A DNA stretch of 64,000 nucleotides from Stephania yunnanensis (GCA_039657365.1 CM077585.1:24825297-24889296); one strand, 5' to 3'; counted from the first letter of the stretch, positions 11,544 through 23,019 are shown. The notes: generated by a model from the sequence alone, not told the origin. Made by a program: numbers and translations.

Positions 11544-13632
11544 TGTAACGACCTATTTTCCAAATGGACCGCCACGGGGGCCAATGCGAGCCCATAACCT
11601 GGTCTACCAGTGCCAACTGTGTCCCACATACTATTTCATCTACCAAATAATCATTATTAACCTCAATAAACAACAATTTAATGTTTAAATTGTTACTGAA
11701 CTCCAGTCATCTGCTAAGATCATTTTAAACCATAATAAATCACAGCGAAAGTCTTTTATTATGGCAATCAAAATATTAAACATTATAGTCATGTGTTTAA
11801 CTCTGATACCTAGTGTGAAAAACCCATATATCATCATAGACCAAAAATCCATCTCAAAAATAAAAATAAAGTATATATAATACAAATGTACAAGCCTAGC
11901 TTAATATTTCTAAATCAAATGTATTTTGGTAACTTGTCTTTGCCACGACTTGTACTAGGATCTGCACTTAAGCCATCATAAAAAGGCAGATGACGAGTCA
12001 AGAGTGAGTATTCCCAAAGAAATTAAGTGAGCAATACGAAAAGCAAATACTGGAATTCAAACAAAACTATTAAATAAACATGCAGAAATAAATATAGGCA
12101 ACAGTGATCATCGCATGGATAAATAATAGTGAAGGCTCAAAGTGTGTTCCTAAAGCTTAGGGCCAGACTAGCGCCATACTTCGGAATTCCCACAAACTAC
12201 TGTTGGCGAGTAGCACTCAAGCAAAGCCAGTATATGGATCCGATAGGTGGTTAGTGTGGAACAAACGGTGCACCAACACGTGCCCCGATGCGACTCTTAG
12301 GTCGACCTACTCACTGAGATCCTTGGCCAACGTGCTATGGCCTAGTGGACATACGCGCAAAAATGACACGGAGGGTGAGCCTCAACGTCCGTCCATTATA
12401 TCACACCAAGAATAGAGTATTGAAAGAAAAAATATGAATTCAAAAGCAAAAATAAAGTACTGCTCAAGAAATCTCAGTTACGATACTACACACCTCAAAT
12501 CGCACTCTCTGTCCTATAAATAACCCCTGGTTCGACTACGCCTAATCCCATATATCCAAATTACCGCCCGAAATGACCTATTTCCATTTATAATTGATTT
12601 TTAGTCAATTGGATGTATTTTATGTCACTTAGCAAAAATAATGTCAAAACTACAATATCTAGCGTGCTAGATCTGGGAATTAGCGCGTTGGATTCCCATG
12701 CGGTTATACATTCTTCGTCAGGAAGAACATTAGCGCGCTAATCGCATTGTGGACATAAGTTTTGCTGAAAGTTTTGGGTTTTAAATCCCTCCACCACCAA
12801 GAACAACAACCACAACACTAACCACTGAACTACATAGCATTTAAAACCTACCAAACCAACTACTCGACAACCACTTAATAACCCATATTGGATTCACACC
12901 AACACCTTAAAAATTGATATCAAAAGATAAAGAAAGTTGGGGTGTTTGTGATTCTCACCTTGCTTTGATGATTCCACCACTCCAAGCATCTCAAATGATC
13001 AAATTGAACACTCCATAACCTTTTGTTTCTTCTTTTCAATTCTCATATATGAAGATAAGGAGATAGAAAAGGTGGTGGAATGAAAGTTATCTTGACTTTT
13101 TATAGTCAAATGAGATCTCTTCCCCACATGTGCATCTTAAGGCAATCCAATGAGCACCAATTGCTCCATTATTCACCTTCTAATGATTCCAATTGTGACA
13201 CAAATGACGCATTTGCCCTTGTCTTTAACCCAAAAATGGCAATCCAATAACCGCGACATATGCATACTACCATGTCCCTAACCACCAAATATATATTACA
13301 TTTAACCCATTTTATTCATTTCATGTGTGTATTATTCCCCCAGCTTAATATTTAGTCTTTTAAACTATCCAGTACCCGCGTCGACATGCTTATCGAGGAA
13401 AATACTTAACACATAGTCTCGTATGTCGAATGTTATATAAATACACACATTGTGATGTCATTTACTCTATTTCACTATAAACATCGCAAATTAACAATTC
13501 AACACGTAAAATAACTATTTACCCAGCTCCAGGTGCGCACTAGTCTAGTTGCAGGTCCCACGAGCGTCCGAGCTATCAACCATGTCTGCAACCACGTCAT
13601 TAATAATGGTAAATTAAATTCATTACATTACA
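11544..13632 (-). mobile_element. Gypsy B 5' LTR
   Basis: 2089 bp. The plus strand begins TGTAACGACC and ends CATTACA, so both ends are TG...CA. In sense the first 130 bp carry the same landmarks as the gypsy E and solo LTRs (GACATGG, GCTCGGACGCTCGTGGGACC). It contains TTAGCGCGCTAA-type palindromes near 12659-12747. Open frames here on either strand are short and unrelated to known proteins. Confidence 0.8.
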
Positions 13633-13639
13633 CAACCCC

Positions 13640-13815
13640 TCGGTGTAGGCAGGGGCCCTCTTGAGAGAGTAGCGCCTAGGTTATAGATATGAATAATCTC
13701 CTTAGATTTGTACGATATATGGCTGATATAATCGATGCTTAGCGATTCGCCATTCCCAAACACCCAATAATTTCTTGTTTTCCATGTCATCAAGGTAGCT
13801 ATAGCGAACAAATAG
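13640..13815 (-). pseudogene. Scrap of an L1-type LINE ORF2 C-terminus
   Basis: The minus strand reads ATLMTWKTRNYWVFGNGES, similar to the W..WK.RN..VF block between RT and RNase H in plant L1-type LINE ORF2 (zf-RVT tail). Only about 60 codons remain, bordered by gypsy B on one side and the palindrome array on the other. The family call is tentative because the fragment is very short. Confidence 0.4.
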
Positions 13816-13951
13816 TTCCATTCAATGGGAAAAACTACAAAAGTACTGTTAACAATAAAATAAATTAGTAAAATAAGTTAGGTTTTCTTTTTATTACAAA
13901 AGTAAGGTAAATCGGGTTTTGGAAATGCGTTTTTAGTGGGGCAAATATTTA

Positions 13952-14446
13952 ACACTAATGGCACATTGAGAGAATGAGCCATTAGTGTCCAACGTGGTGG
14001 GGCAAAAAGACACGAATGGCGCATTCTCCGAATGCGCCATTCGTGTGTTAGGGACCGATCCACGTGGACGTCATGTGGATCGGTCCCCTCAAACTAATGG
14101 CGCATTCGGAGAATGCGCCATTAGTTTGAGGTTCCTGATGACGTGTTGTCCGCGTAGGCTTAACGCACGTGCCACATTTATCGAATAATATATAATGGAC
14201 TATCCATGTGGCGTCCTCGTGTACGCCATGTAGATCGACCCCGTACACTAATGGCGCATTCTCCGAATGCGCCATTAGTGTAACGTCCTAACGACGAGGC
14301 GTCCATGTGGGCTCCACGTGGGTTTCCCCATATTAGGAATGGTGCATTCCAAAAATGCGCCATTCGTGTATTGTACCCCCGTGACATCCTCTTCCCGTGA
14401 TGTCGTCTCCCCGAGAACGAGGGAATCTATTCCCTGCGTTCTCGGG
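13952..14446. repeat. Array of seven palindromes built largely on AATGGCGCATTC
   Basis: Hairpin-capable palindromes lie at 13952-13988, 14010-14046, 14051-14087, 14087-14131, 14244-14282, 14337-14366 and 14410-14446. The 14010, 14087 and 14244 units are perfect, with arms of 17, 21 and 18 nt around a 3-nt spacer that reads tcc, gga and tcc. All three share the core AATGGCGCATTC, but the flanks differ (acacg, cctcaaact, tacact) and are matched on the other side. The 14051 unit has a different arm (GGGACCGATCCAC) and the 14410 unit another (CCCGAGAACG plus AGGGAAT with a one-base bulge). Open frames across the block only reflect this symmetry. Confidence 0.9.
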
Positions 14447-14499
14447 TTAGGTTATACGGGCTGTGGGGTAGGGGTTTAGGGTTCTTGGGGGGTTTTTAA

Positions 14500-14696
14500 G
14501 GTCGATGTTGGTGGGGTGGAGTAATCGAGAGATACGCGAGAGAGAGTCTGGTGCGGGAGAGAGCCAGGGACAGAGGAGCCAGTGCAGAGAGACCAGCAGA
14601 GGGGGAGAGGAGAGAGTAGCGACCGAGAGAGAGTTGGACAGAGAGAGAGGAGGAGAGAGCAACAACAGCAGCACGAGAGACGGAGAGGACCGAGAG

Positions 14697-14768
<72 letters not shown>

Positions 14769-15110
14769 GGTGACGGAGGGAGGGACAGAGTTGGGGGACC
14801 GAGAGACCGCGAGAGAGAGAGAGTTGGTGGCCGAGAGAGAGTTGGGGAGACCGCGAGAGAGAGAGCTAGAGAGGGAATGAGAGAGAGAGAGAGAGAGAGA
14901 AGAGTACGATGACGGAGAGTGGAGAGATTTGGGGGACCGAGAGACCGGGAGAGAGAGAGTTGGTGATAGTTCGAGAGAGAGGGTGGGGGGACCTTGACAG
15001 AGAGAGACCGAGAGTAAGAGAGAGAGAGAGAGAGTTGGGGGTGGATTGGGTTGGGTTGTGGGGTGGGTCATTTTGTTGGTGTGATAGAGTTGGGTGAGTT
15101 GTGGGTCCAG
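14500..15110. repeat. GA-rich low-complexity tract
   Basis: About 600 bp of purine-rich plus strand with GAGA blocks separated by short GTTGG/ACCG spacers. It includes a long pure (GA)n run at about 14700-14767. Long frames on both strands (Ser-Leu or Arg-Glu repeats) are artefacts of the repeat. GAGA tracts can bind plant BBR/BPC factors, but no function is shown here. Confidence 0.9.
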
Positions 15111-15520
15111 GGTTGTGAGGTGGGACAATTTTTTTGTTTTTGGGAATATCAAATAAAAGATACATACTAGTGGGTTTGATCTGGGTTGGCAGTCGTGAAA
15201 AGGCTCGAAAATTTTTATTTAATTTTTACGTCATTTCGCTGTAGTTCGTAATATTGATATAAGTAAAAGCTAATTTTTTATTTGTTTTTTCGGGGATAAT
15301 CCAATTGAAGATAAAGGAAAAAAAAAGAGGAAAATTAGTAAGTTAAAAAATTTATTTACTTAAGTTTGAGTTGGTAATTTAGTAAAATTAAATAAATTTA
15401 TATGGAGTTTGTTTGTTTACAAAAATTAATGTGGAGTTTGTTTGTTGCAAGGAGGCAAATTTTTGCTTAGTTTTTTTTGAAAGTATGCCTTAATTTTACA
15501 TAGCTGATATAAATATGAGT
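15111..15520. other. Non-coding, AT-rich
   Basis: Nothing recognisable between the GA tract and the duplicated block. Confidence 0.4.
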
Positions 15521-15655
15521 TTTTAATTGATGTCATGTAGATGAATGAGTATGCTCTGTAGTTGCACTATGAAGGTGATCCTCTACATCAGAAAGTTTAC
15601 TTGCGATTTAAATCCTCAATGTGATGAATGAATGACGTTTGATACATATAGTCTT
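15521..15655 (+). repeat. Duplicated block, copy 1 (see 16199-16333)
   Basis: About 135 bp matched by a second copy 680 bp downstream, with scattered substitutions. Both contain AGTATGCTCTGTAGTTGC followed by a 'gatcct' element. A minimal version also occurs at 23747 inside copia C. Read as plus-strand codons, copy 1 gives MNEYAL, a TAG, then LHYEGDPLHQKVYLRFKSSM, so it may be an old coding exon. Confidence 0.7.
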
Positions 15656-16198
15656 TCAAATTAAGCAATGGAGATGAAAAAAACTTTTTTTTCACCTTTC
15701 CAAAAGGTGACACTAGTTGCTGGAGAGCGGTGATTCGATCGCCTAACTTTTCTTTTCAAACCAATAATAAAATCAACATTGATTACTTAAGGGGTGTAAT
15801 AACTTAAAAATATATGAATGTATGTCATCAAATCAATAACTAGCTAGGAATGAAAGCACAATATATATAATATATGAAAGTTGGCAATTTTAATTGGTGT
15901 CTCAATTCGTGGTCTTTTAAATGTGCTTTCAGTACTTGTACTACTACTATTGCTTTTCTTCACTTATTTATTAGTCTACTCGATTAATATATAACACATG
16001 TCAATAAAAAACAAACCCTAATTATTAAATCCTAATAATTTCTTATGTTGTGATGGTCATCTTAATACATAAATAAGAATTTGGTTAGATATATACATAC
16101 CTTCAAAGTAAGGTTGCTCTGGAATTAGCCTTCTCGTCGAATACTTGATCTTGCAATGTCGACGACAAAAATAATTTTATTTGTGGCAAGGATATGAT
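15656..16198. other. Non-coding spacer between the duplicated blocks
   Basis: AT-rich. It holds a short inverted repeat (tttcacctttcc / aaaggtgaca region near 15690-15715) and nothing else I recognise. Confidence 0.35.
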
Positions 16199-16333
16199 TT
16201 ATTAATTGATGTCGTGTGGATGAATAAGTATGCTCTGTAGTTGCGCTATTAAAGCGATCCTATATATCAAAAAGTTTGCTTGCGATTTAATTCCTCAATT
16301 TGATGAACGAATGACGTTTGATATATATGCCAT
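16199..16333 (+). repeat. Duplicated block, copy 2
   Basis: Second copy of 15521-15655, about 40 bp upstream of the MULE transposase frame. Between it and the ATG at 16371 is an intron-like stretch ending 'ttatgtag'. The block may therefore be an upstream exon of the transposase gene that was duplicated (inference). Confidence 0.6.
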
Positions 16334-16370
16334 TTTTTATATCATCATTGTTCAATAAATTATGTAGGTC

Positions 16371-19168
16371 ATGGAAAATATGGACATCCCATTTCTTTTT
16401 TATGAGAACGGTGAAATTGTAAATGGTAGAAATGACATTAGGTACAACGCACCCCCATCAACAATGTTGACGTTTAGGTTTGGGACGAGTAGACAACAAT
16501 TGATGGATCACATGTGTAACGCATTCAATGTCTCATCTACGAAAACTATGATAAGGATGACTTATCGTCACGCTGTAACCCTCCTTGAGGGTTCATAATA
16601 TTTTGTCCCCGTATTGCTGGAAGATGCGACGCACTTCTACTTGATGTGGGCAATAGTGGCCAATCTATTATTTAACATTTTAGCAAATTGGCTATTGTCA
16701 AAGTCGTACAGTTCATTCACAACTCGTAGATAAAGATGTCAGCACGCCAGACACTAGATCGATAATGGAAAGATTGCAAATGCAATCACCACATGGTGAT
16801 GATGAACCCAACGACGATGATGACATTAATGACGGGACGAGGATATGCGTCCCCGTGGAGGCTGCACCAGCCGTCGATCGATTGGGAAAACCTAAATGTT
16901 GTGGCGGATGACCCAATGTATGAACCTCCAGGGGCAGAAAACATGCAAGATGATGAGCAGTTTGCTATCGATGAAGAGAACTTCATGGAGGAAGCAATCG
17001 ATGCTGAAGTTCACCAACCATTATCGGTGTACAATGAGATCGATTGGGAGATGGCTAACTCCACTGCAACCCAACATTCTCATCAACAGACTGGGGGGAC
17101 ATCTCTAATTTTGATTTGGAATTAGGGACGTGCTTTGAAAACAACGAAGACTTACAACATGCCGTCAAAGTGTGGCATGTTAGCATACATTATCAATATC
17201 ATGTAATGGAATCCATTACAACTTTTAGGGCGATCAAGTGCAGAAGTGCGCAAAATGGGTGCATGTGGCGTCTTCGTGCTTGTTTGCGAAAGATAACATA
17301 ATTATGGGAGATCACATAATTAGACGCGCCGCACACAACTGTATAAATCTTGACGTGGAACGCGGTCATGCCCAACTCGATGCCAACATGCTTGCAAGAG
17401 ATATCCAAAGCATTGTCTAGATAGATCAAGCAATAACTATCAAGGCATTAATACAAATAATTAAGGGAAAAACGAACACGAAGTAAACTACAAGCGAATG
17501 TGGGATGCTAAAAGGAAGGCAATTGCAAATGCATTTGGAGATTGGGATGAGTCATATGCTAGATTGCCAAGCTGGTTGGCATCCGTAAAGATTAAGAGTC
17601 CGGGGACCGCAATTGAGTGGTCACATTGACAATGGGCTTATGATGAGATAAGGATTGAGTGTCCTCAATTTCGTCGTGTGTTTTTTGCATTCGAAGCATC
17701 AATACAAGCTTTCGGGTTTTGTAGGCCTCTTGCTTCAAATTGACGTGACTTTTTATATGACAAATATTGTAGTAAGCTATTGATTGCCATATCTGTTGAT
17801 GGTAATGGACACATACTACCGATATCATTTGCTGTTGGAGAAACCAACTCTATAGATTCATGGGGATGGTTTTGAGGATGTTGCGCAAACACGTGACAGA
17901 TAGAGATGGTATTTGCATTATTTCTTATCATCACCCTGGCATTCTGAAGGCGGTCAACATAACGACCAATGATTTTTGTTCTCCAAAAGGATACCACTGT
18001 TATTGTCTGCAACACTTAGTCAATAATTTCAACATTCAATTCAAAAATAAGCCCTTGAAAAACCTATTTCTCGAGCTGCTGGTCAACGTCAAGTTTGAAA
18101 ATTTAATGCATGCATGAAGCGTTTTGCATATTTATCATCGCGAATGTTTGCAATATGTCAATGTCATCCCCAAAGAACTATGGACTCAATCGCACGATGG
18201 AGGCATGCGGTACGGATGGATGAATTCTAATTGTGTTGGTATGTATGAAATGCAAGTTATGTTTTGCACTCAACTATATAGTTATCGCTGAAGTAATATT
18301 ACTTACACGAGTTTTATCGTCACTTGTAGAGTGTTTTAACGGTGTATTGAAGGGGGCTCGATTCTTGCCAATAATAACAATGACTTAGATGATTTACTAT
18401 AGATTGGTGACATACCACGATCAACGCAACCAGGAAATCAATGAAGCAATCTCAAACGGGCAATCATACACGAAATATGTCACGGATAAACTCACACATT
18501 ATGAACAAGCTGCAAGGAGGCATCAAGTTAATATGATAAATCGTGACATAGGTGAGTTTGAAGTGTTTACTGGACGACATGGAGATCGCATGCATAAAGG
18601 CAACAATACACAAGTTGTTATCCTAAAGGACCGCATGTGCGGTTGCAATAAATGACAATCGTTTGGTTTCCCTTGCTCGCACGTGTTAGCTGCATGTTCC
18701 TTTATTCGGGTAAGGTACTCACAATTTATTGAACCATACTACCGGATAGATGTGTACGCGCAATGTTATTCCTTTAAATTCAAAGCCATTCCAGATGAGA
18801 AATATTGGCCGACTTTTGCGATGAAGATCATACCAGACCCAAGGTGCAGACGTGGCCGAGGGAGACCAAAGGGAACATGAATGCAAAATGAGATGGATCT
18901 TCCTAATGTTTCAAGAGCCTTGCGATGTGGCATATGTCATCAAGAAAGACATAAAAGAACATGTCCCAATAAAGATCGTGATCGAGTCCCTATTAGGAAG
19001 AATCGATGCGACATTTGTCGTGCAAATGGACATCAACAACAACAACAACATAGCCTCAGTCCCAAAATCGTGCAGATGGACCTAACAAAAAAAAAATTAT
19101 CTAGCAAGAGCCGAATCTTCCAATCAAAACCAATAGTCCAGTTTGTCTATTGTTTACTAATGGCTTAA
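16371..19168 (+). pseudogene. mudrA-like MULE transposase pseudogene
   Basis: Plus-strand remnants of a Mutator-like transposase in the expected order. They comprise an N-terminal region from ATG 16371 (MENMDIPFLFYENGEIV), an acidic linker (about 16890-17060), the MuDR DNA-binding domain (FENNEDLQHAVKVWHVS ... CRSAQNGCMWRLRA, about 17100-17280), and the DDE core (FEASIQAFGFCRPL, then LLIAISVDGNGHILPISFA, about 17680-17840). These are followed by a SWIM zinc finger (CGC ... FPCSHVLAA, about 18635-18690) and Cys/His knuckles (CGICHQERHKRTC, about 18920-18960). A stop replaces the segment where the first catalytic Asp (SIDGTHL-type) should be, and other stops and shifts occur. The family binds TIRs and cuts them out. 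The PMD pseudogene follows in the same direction. Confidence 0.85.
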
Positions 19169-19336
19169 GTATGTATGTAATTAGATTATATCGAACCTTT
19201 TGAAGTATCCAGATAGTTTACATCATGAAATGTTTATGTATTCGTTATTGTTTGAACATTTAACAATCGATTTGTGGTGACTTTTCGAACAACACGACTA
19301 ACTTTTAAAACTCCATAAATTGTAGTTTGTACATAA

Positions 19337-21827
19337 ATAGATCCAGGTCCATCAGATCCTTCACTATTACATGTCCAATCTACACACGATCCTCGCGAGT
19401 GTGGACGGGTCAGGTAAACCTTTTAAGATGGATACATCCAATGTTCATGAATGAACGTATAATGTACATATATATATGACAACTTATTTTCAATTCTTAG
19501 GTGTACGAGAAATTGCGCGTGCGTCGACGATGGGCTACCGTTGATCGAACGGTGGAGTATCATTCTCGAATGATCCCATATCTACGTTCTAGTGGCTTTT
19601 ATGGGATTTTGCGCGTATCATTTTTCAGTCTTGATTGAGTTTTAATTACCGCATTTGTTGAGAGATGGCACCTAGAGACACATACATTTAACATGCAAAG
19701 TGCACTATTACACTCCAAGACGTACATATACAGCTTGACTTACCTATTGAAGGTATGCCTGTGACGGGAACCACCGATACAAACTATGTTGAAGTGTATG
19801 AGAGGCTACTTGGTCGAATTCATGTTGGAGATGACCTTCATGGAAATAAACTAAAAGTCGAATGGCTTGAACACAACGTACCAGCTATACATGACGACAA
19901 CGACGAGGAGTTGGTGCGACGGTATGTTCGATCGTACATTCTCCAACTAATCGGTGGTTGTTTATTCGCCGATAAGTCAAATTGATATGTACATTTGATG
20001 TTTCTACCTTTGCTCGAGGATTTTGACATAGCTGTCGAGTATAGTTGTGGGAGTGCCTATTTGGCTTTTTGTACAATGAGTTGTGCCGCGGATCTCACGC
20101 GGTGCACATGAGGTTGCAGAGGCGTCGATTCTTGTACAACTATGGACATGGGATATATTTTCATTCATAGCACCAAGGCGGCTGGGTGTTCCTAGAGTTC
20201 AACCTCGAACAATGGATGAAGAAGAGATGCTTAATGACGTCCCTTTAGGACACATGTAATAGAAATGTTATATCGTAATTTTTTATAATATTAACTACAT
20301 TTTCATTTTACTAATTATGAGTTTTCTATACAGATGGATCAATGCATTCTCGGTTACTCAAAGTGCAACACACGTTTTATCAGCTTACCGTGATGCACTC
20401 GATTCGCAGAATGAGGATGACGTGGTGTGGCAACCTTATTCTGAAGTCATAGGATCTCTTCCTAAATACTGTACCAATGGTCACGGTAGTTAGCTATCGA
20501 TGTGTCCCCTTATTTGTTTCCACATAGTCGAGTGGCATCTACCTGAAAAAGTTTTGAGACAATTCGGAATGATACAAGCCGTGCCACCAAACTGGCATTA
20601 TGACACCTGATTGCACCACATCGAGATGCGAGGACGCGTTCAAGAAAACTGGGCGGTTTTTCACGCAAACTATATACAGATGTGGGAAAATCGTGGTGAC
20701 ATCATAGTCACAGTGGAACAAGAAGAAGGCCACGATCAACAAGACTACATGATGTGGTATCGATCAGTCACTAAAAGATTCATTGGACATGACGGGACTT
20801 TACGTGACAATTCAGTAAGCTTTAAACTATTATTCTTCTGTCCTCACGTTTTACATCATAAATTGTGTGTACTAACCTCTTATTTTTATATCAGTGTAAC
20901 TTGGTGAGTCGACTGCAGCGAGTTTTCATTGACGATGGGTACGAGCAAGGTCTTGCTGCGCTTGATGAAGGCATCAAAATCTTAGATGAAGATCATAGGC
21001 AAAGGTCAACTCTATGGAATAGTGGAATTGATGTCGGAGAGGGTATATATGAGAAAAATGAAGATGAAGAAGATGATCATGGCAAATCGAATCGAGAGGT
21101 GAGAAGAAGAAAAACACAAACACAGACTGTGGGTGGGAGCACTAGACCTCCTCGTCCACCACGTCCTTCTCGTCGGACAAAGACTGCTGCTGAGAGCAGC
21201 AGACGTTCCCCTACGCCACGTTCATCTCGTCTGAGAGGGAAAACAACAGAGACTGTTGGTGACAGTAGCCAACGCTCATCCCCACCACGTCATTCTTCTC
21301 ATGTGTACATTTCTACATTGTCCTCAATGCAACCAAAACCTCAAATGTTTGTACCTAGTGCGCCGATCATGAATCTTCCTCATTACCATATTAATCCTTA
21401 TGCACCCGGGTCGTCGTCTTCATATATGGACCATGACATGCCTAGACATCCAATGTATCCGTCATTGCCTCAACACATGCCGAGCCCATTTACTCCACCA
21501 TGTTATAATTATAATATGTCATATAGTAGAGATGGCTCATTCATGAACATGTTAAGCATGCCGCTGCTGCCTCATGTTCCTCTCGGCCAACAGCATATAG
21601 GAAGCCAGTTTTTTGGGATGGTTCAACCTCATATTTTTGGGAGGATTAGTACCAGAGGTGAGTCGAGCGAAGCACCAGAGGATGAACATCAATTGACTCG
21701 ACGAAATTCAATGCAAGATCAGCAACCTCGACAAACTCAATCGGAAGTACAAACACAACGTCCAACTCGACATAGAGTACGTCCAATTTGCATCACGGAG
21801 CAACAACGTCAACGTAACCGTCGATAA
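19337..21827 (+). pseudogene. Plant mobile domain (PMD, MAIN/PP7-long-form-like) pseudogene, four exons
   Basis: Recognised from blocks typical of PMD proteins: DPGPSDPSLLH (exon 1, from about 19337), RMIPYLRSSGFYGIL, PVTGTTDTNYVEVYERLLG, YILQLIGGCLF and VHLMFLPLLEDF (exon 2, 19501-20254), THVLSAYRDALD, LICFHIVEWHLPEKVLRQFG and NWAVFHANYIQMW (exon 3, 20334-20816), then a Ser/Arg/Pro-rich low-complexity tail (exon 4, 20896-21827). Splice signals are visible: GT at 19414 with AG at 19500, a GT after 'ggacacat' with AG at 20333, and GTAAGC at 20817 with AG at 20895. At least five in-frame stops occur, for example near 19982, 20494 and 20609. MAIN-type PMD proteins are nuclear and linked to transposon silencing, and PMD genes are also known inside MULEs. 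This one follows the transposase, which suggests a transposon-borne copy. Confidence 0.85.
20817..20895 (+). other. Intron 3 of the PMD pseudogene
   Basis: Begins GTAAGC and ends TATCAG, and joins RDNS to a CNLVSRLQRVF reading frame. Retained introns show this copy did not arise by retroposition. Confidence 0.7.
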
Positions 21828-21989
21828 ACCTGTACAATAAGTTGTTTTTATGGAATGAAATCATACTTTCAAAACTTCTTTATTGCTTTAATTTTAAATT
21901 CTACACAAATATATAACGTGGTTTTGGCCTTTACAGTTTTTCATCTACAAATTTCTTCTTATGATCACGATTGTGTTGCATAGTTTATA

Positions 21990-22500
21990 GTAGATATGCA
22001 TAAGTTTCCCCATTGAGATATGTGCGTAACGTTTGCATGGATTATAAACCTTGACATACGTTTGTGTTGTTTGCACGGGTTGCCCACCGCCAGATACGTG
22101 TGTGTCATTTGCATGGGTTGTCCCCTCGAGATACGCGCGTAATGGTTTCATGGATTGTCAACTTCGACATACGTGCATGTTGTTGGCAAGGGTTGTCAAC
22201 CGCCAGATACGTGTGTGTCGTTTGCATGAGTTGGCCTCTCCAGATACGTGCGTAACGTTTGCATGAATTGCACGAGGTTGCATGGGTCAGCCACCTCCAC
22301 ATGCACATCGTTTGCATGACTCATCTGCCTCGAGATACATGCGTAGCGTTTGCATGAGTTATCCACGTCCATATACGTGTGTGTCCTTTACATTAGTTGT
22401 CTACCTTGAGATACGTGCGTGATGCAGGTTGTACATCTCGAGATACGTACGTGATACGGCTTGTCCATCTCGATACGTAAATGACATTTGCACGGGTTCA
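21990..22500. repeat. Degenerate minisatellite, unit about 37-42 bp
   Basis: Around a dozen diverged copies of a unit running 'tttgcatgggttgtc', 'cctcgagatacg' and 'gcgtaacg'. Two unit types partly alternate, one with 'agatacgtgtgtgtc' and one with 'agatacgtgcgtaacg'. It begins about 160 bp after the PMD stop and ends at the short LTR, so it may be part of the same transposon's end. Frames over it are artefacts. Confidence 0.8.
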
Positions 22501-22502
22501 CG

Positions 22503-22943
22503 TGTCACGACCCAATAATTAATACACGTTTAATTCGTTAACCAGGATAAAATGACCCGTGACGTGAGACCCGCAACGAGATGTGTGTCACTACCGAGGC
22601 ATGGTGGCTGAGGTAAATGTTATATTTGTAGGTGTTGTGTGATTTGTAGTTGTTTTTGCAGTCGGTTGTGGTTATTGGTCCGAGGTAGGAGACTCGGACG
22701 AACTGCCATGAGCTCAAGGGACGGTAGGGGAGTCGCCTCCCCTGCACGAACCTAACTTGGGGTTGGGGATGGGCGCCCAACCCAAGTATAAATGAAAAAA
22801 AAAATAAAAAAAATAAAAGTTTACGAGAGGAAGAAGATGGGTAGCCCGGGTCGGACTACCTCATATGGGCCGGGTCGGGCCAACCCAGGTCCGGGTGGAC
22901 TGGGTCGGGCCGACCCTGACCCTTTGGAGAAGGGGTCGTCACA
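22503..22943 (+). mobile_element. Short LTR, gypsy-type ends
   Basis: 441 bp from TGTCACGACCC to GGGTCGTCACA. Its first 30 bp nearly equal those of the LTR at 41583 ('taattaatacacgtttaatt'), and it ends with a cluster of GGGTCGGGC/GACCC motifs as in the solo LTR at 3159. Flanking pentamers (TCACG / CACCG) do not form a TSD, so this may be a deletion product. Confidence 0.65.
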
Positions 22944-23019
22944 CACCGCTTTGAGTTGAACAAAGTACTCCTTTTGAGGAGTAAAAAAAAAGTTGTGTAT
23001 TTTGTTTAGACGACTCATG

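Larger units (their letters stand above)
9548..13632 (-). mobile_element. Gypsy B: Ty3/gypsy deletion derivative lacking most of pol
   Basis: On the minus strand this reads 5' LTR (13632-11544), primer-binding site, a gag remnant (about 11250-10250), the very end of pol with a chromodomain-like tail (about 10250-9842), polypurine tract, and the first ~294 bp of the 3' LTR (9841-9548), cut there by copia A. Protease, RT, RNase H and the integrase core are absent, lost in one internal deletion near 10250. The cis sites at the LTR borders remain. The outer TSD cannot be checked because the far LTR end lies beyond copia A. Confidence 0.75.

Noticed and set aside
13878..14387. Frames with repeated NGAFGECAI-like peptides on both strands
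   Set aside because: Direct consequence of the palindrome array.
14496..15165. Frames of up to 218 codons rich in Ser-Leu or Arg-Glu
   Set aside because: Translations of a GA/CT low-complexity tract.
15541..15655. Box C/D snoRNA candidate (contains 'gtgatgaatg')
   Set aside because: No matching D box or terminal stem in either copy.
22051..22317. Possible CRISPR-like or coding repeat
   Set aside because: Plant minisatellite with diverged units and no distinct spacers; the frames are repeat artefacts.
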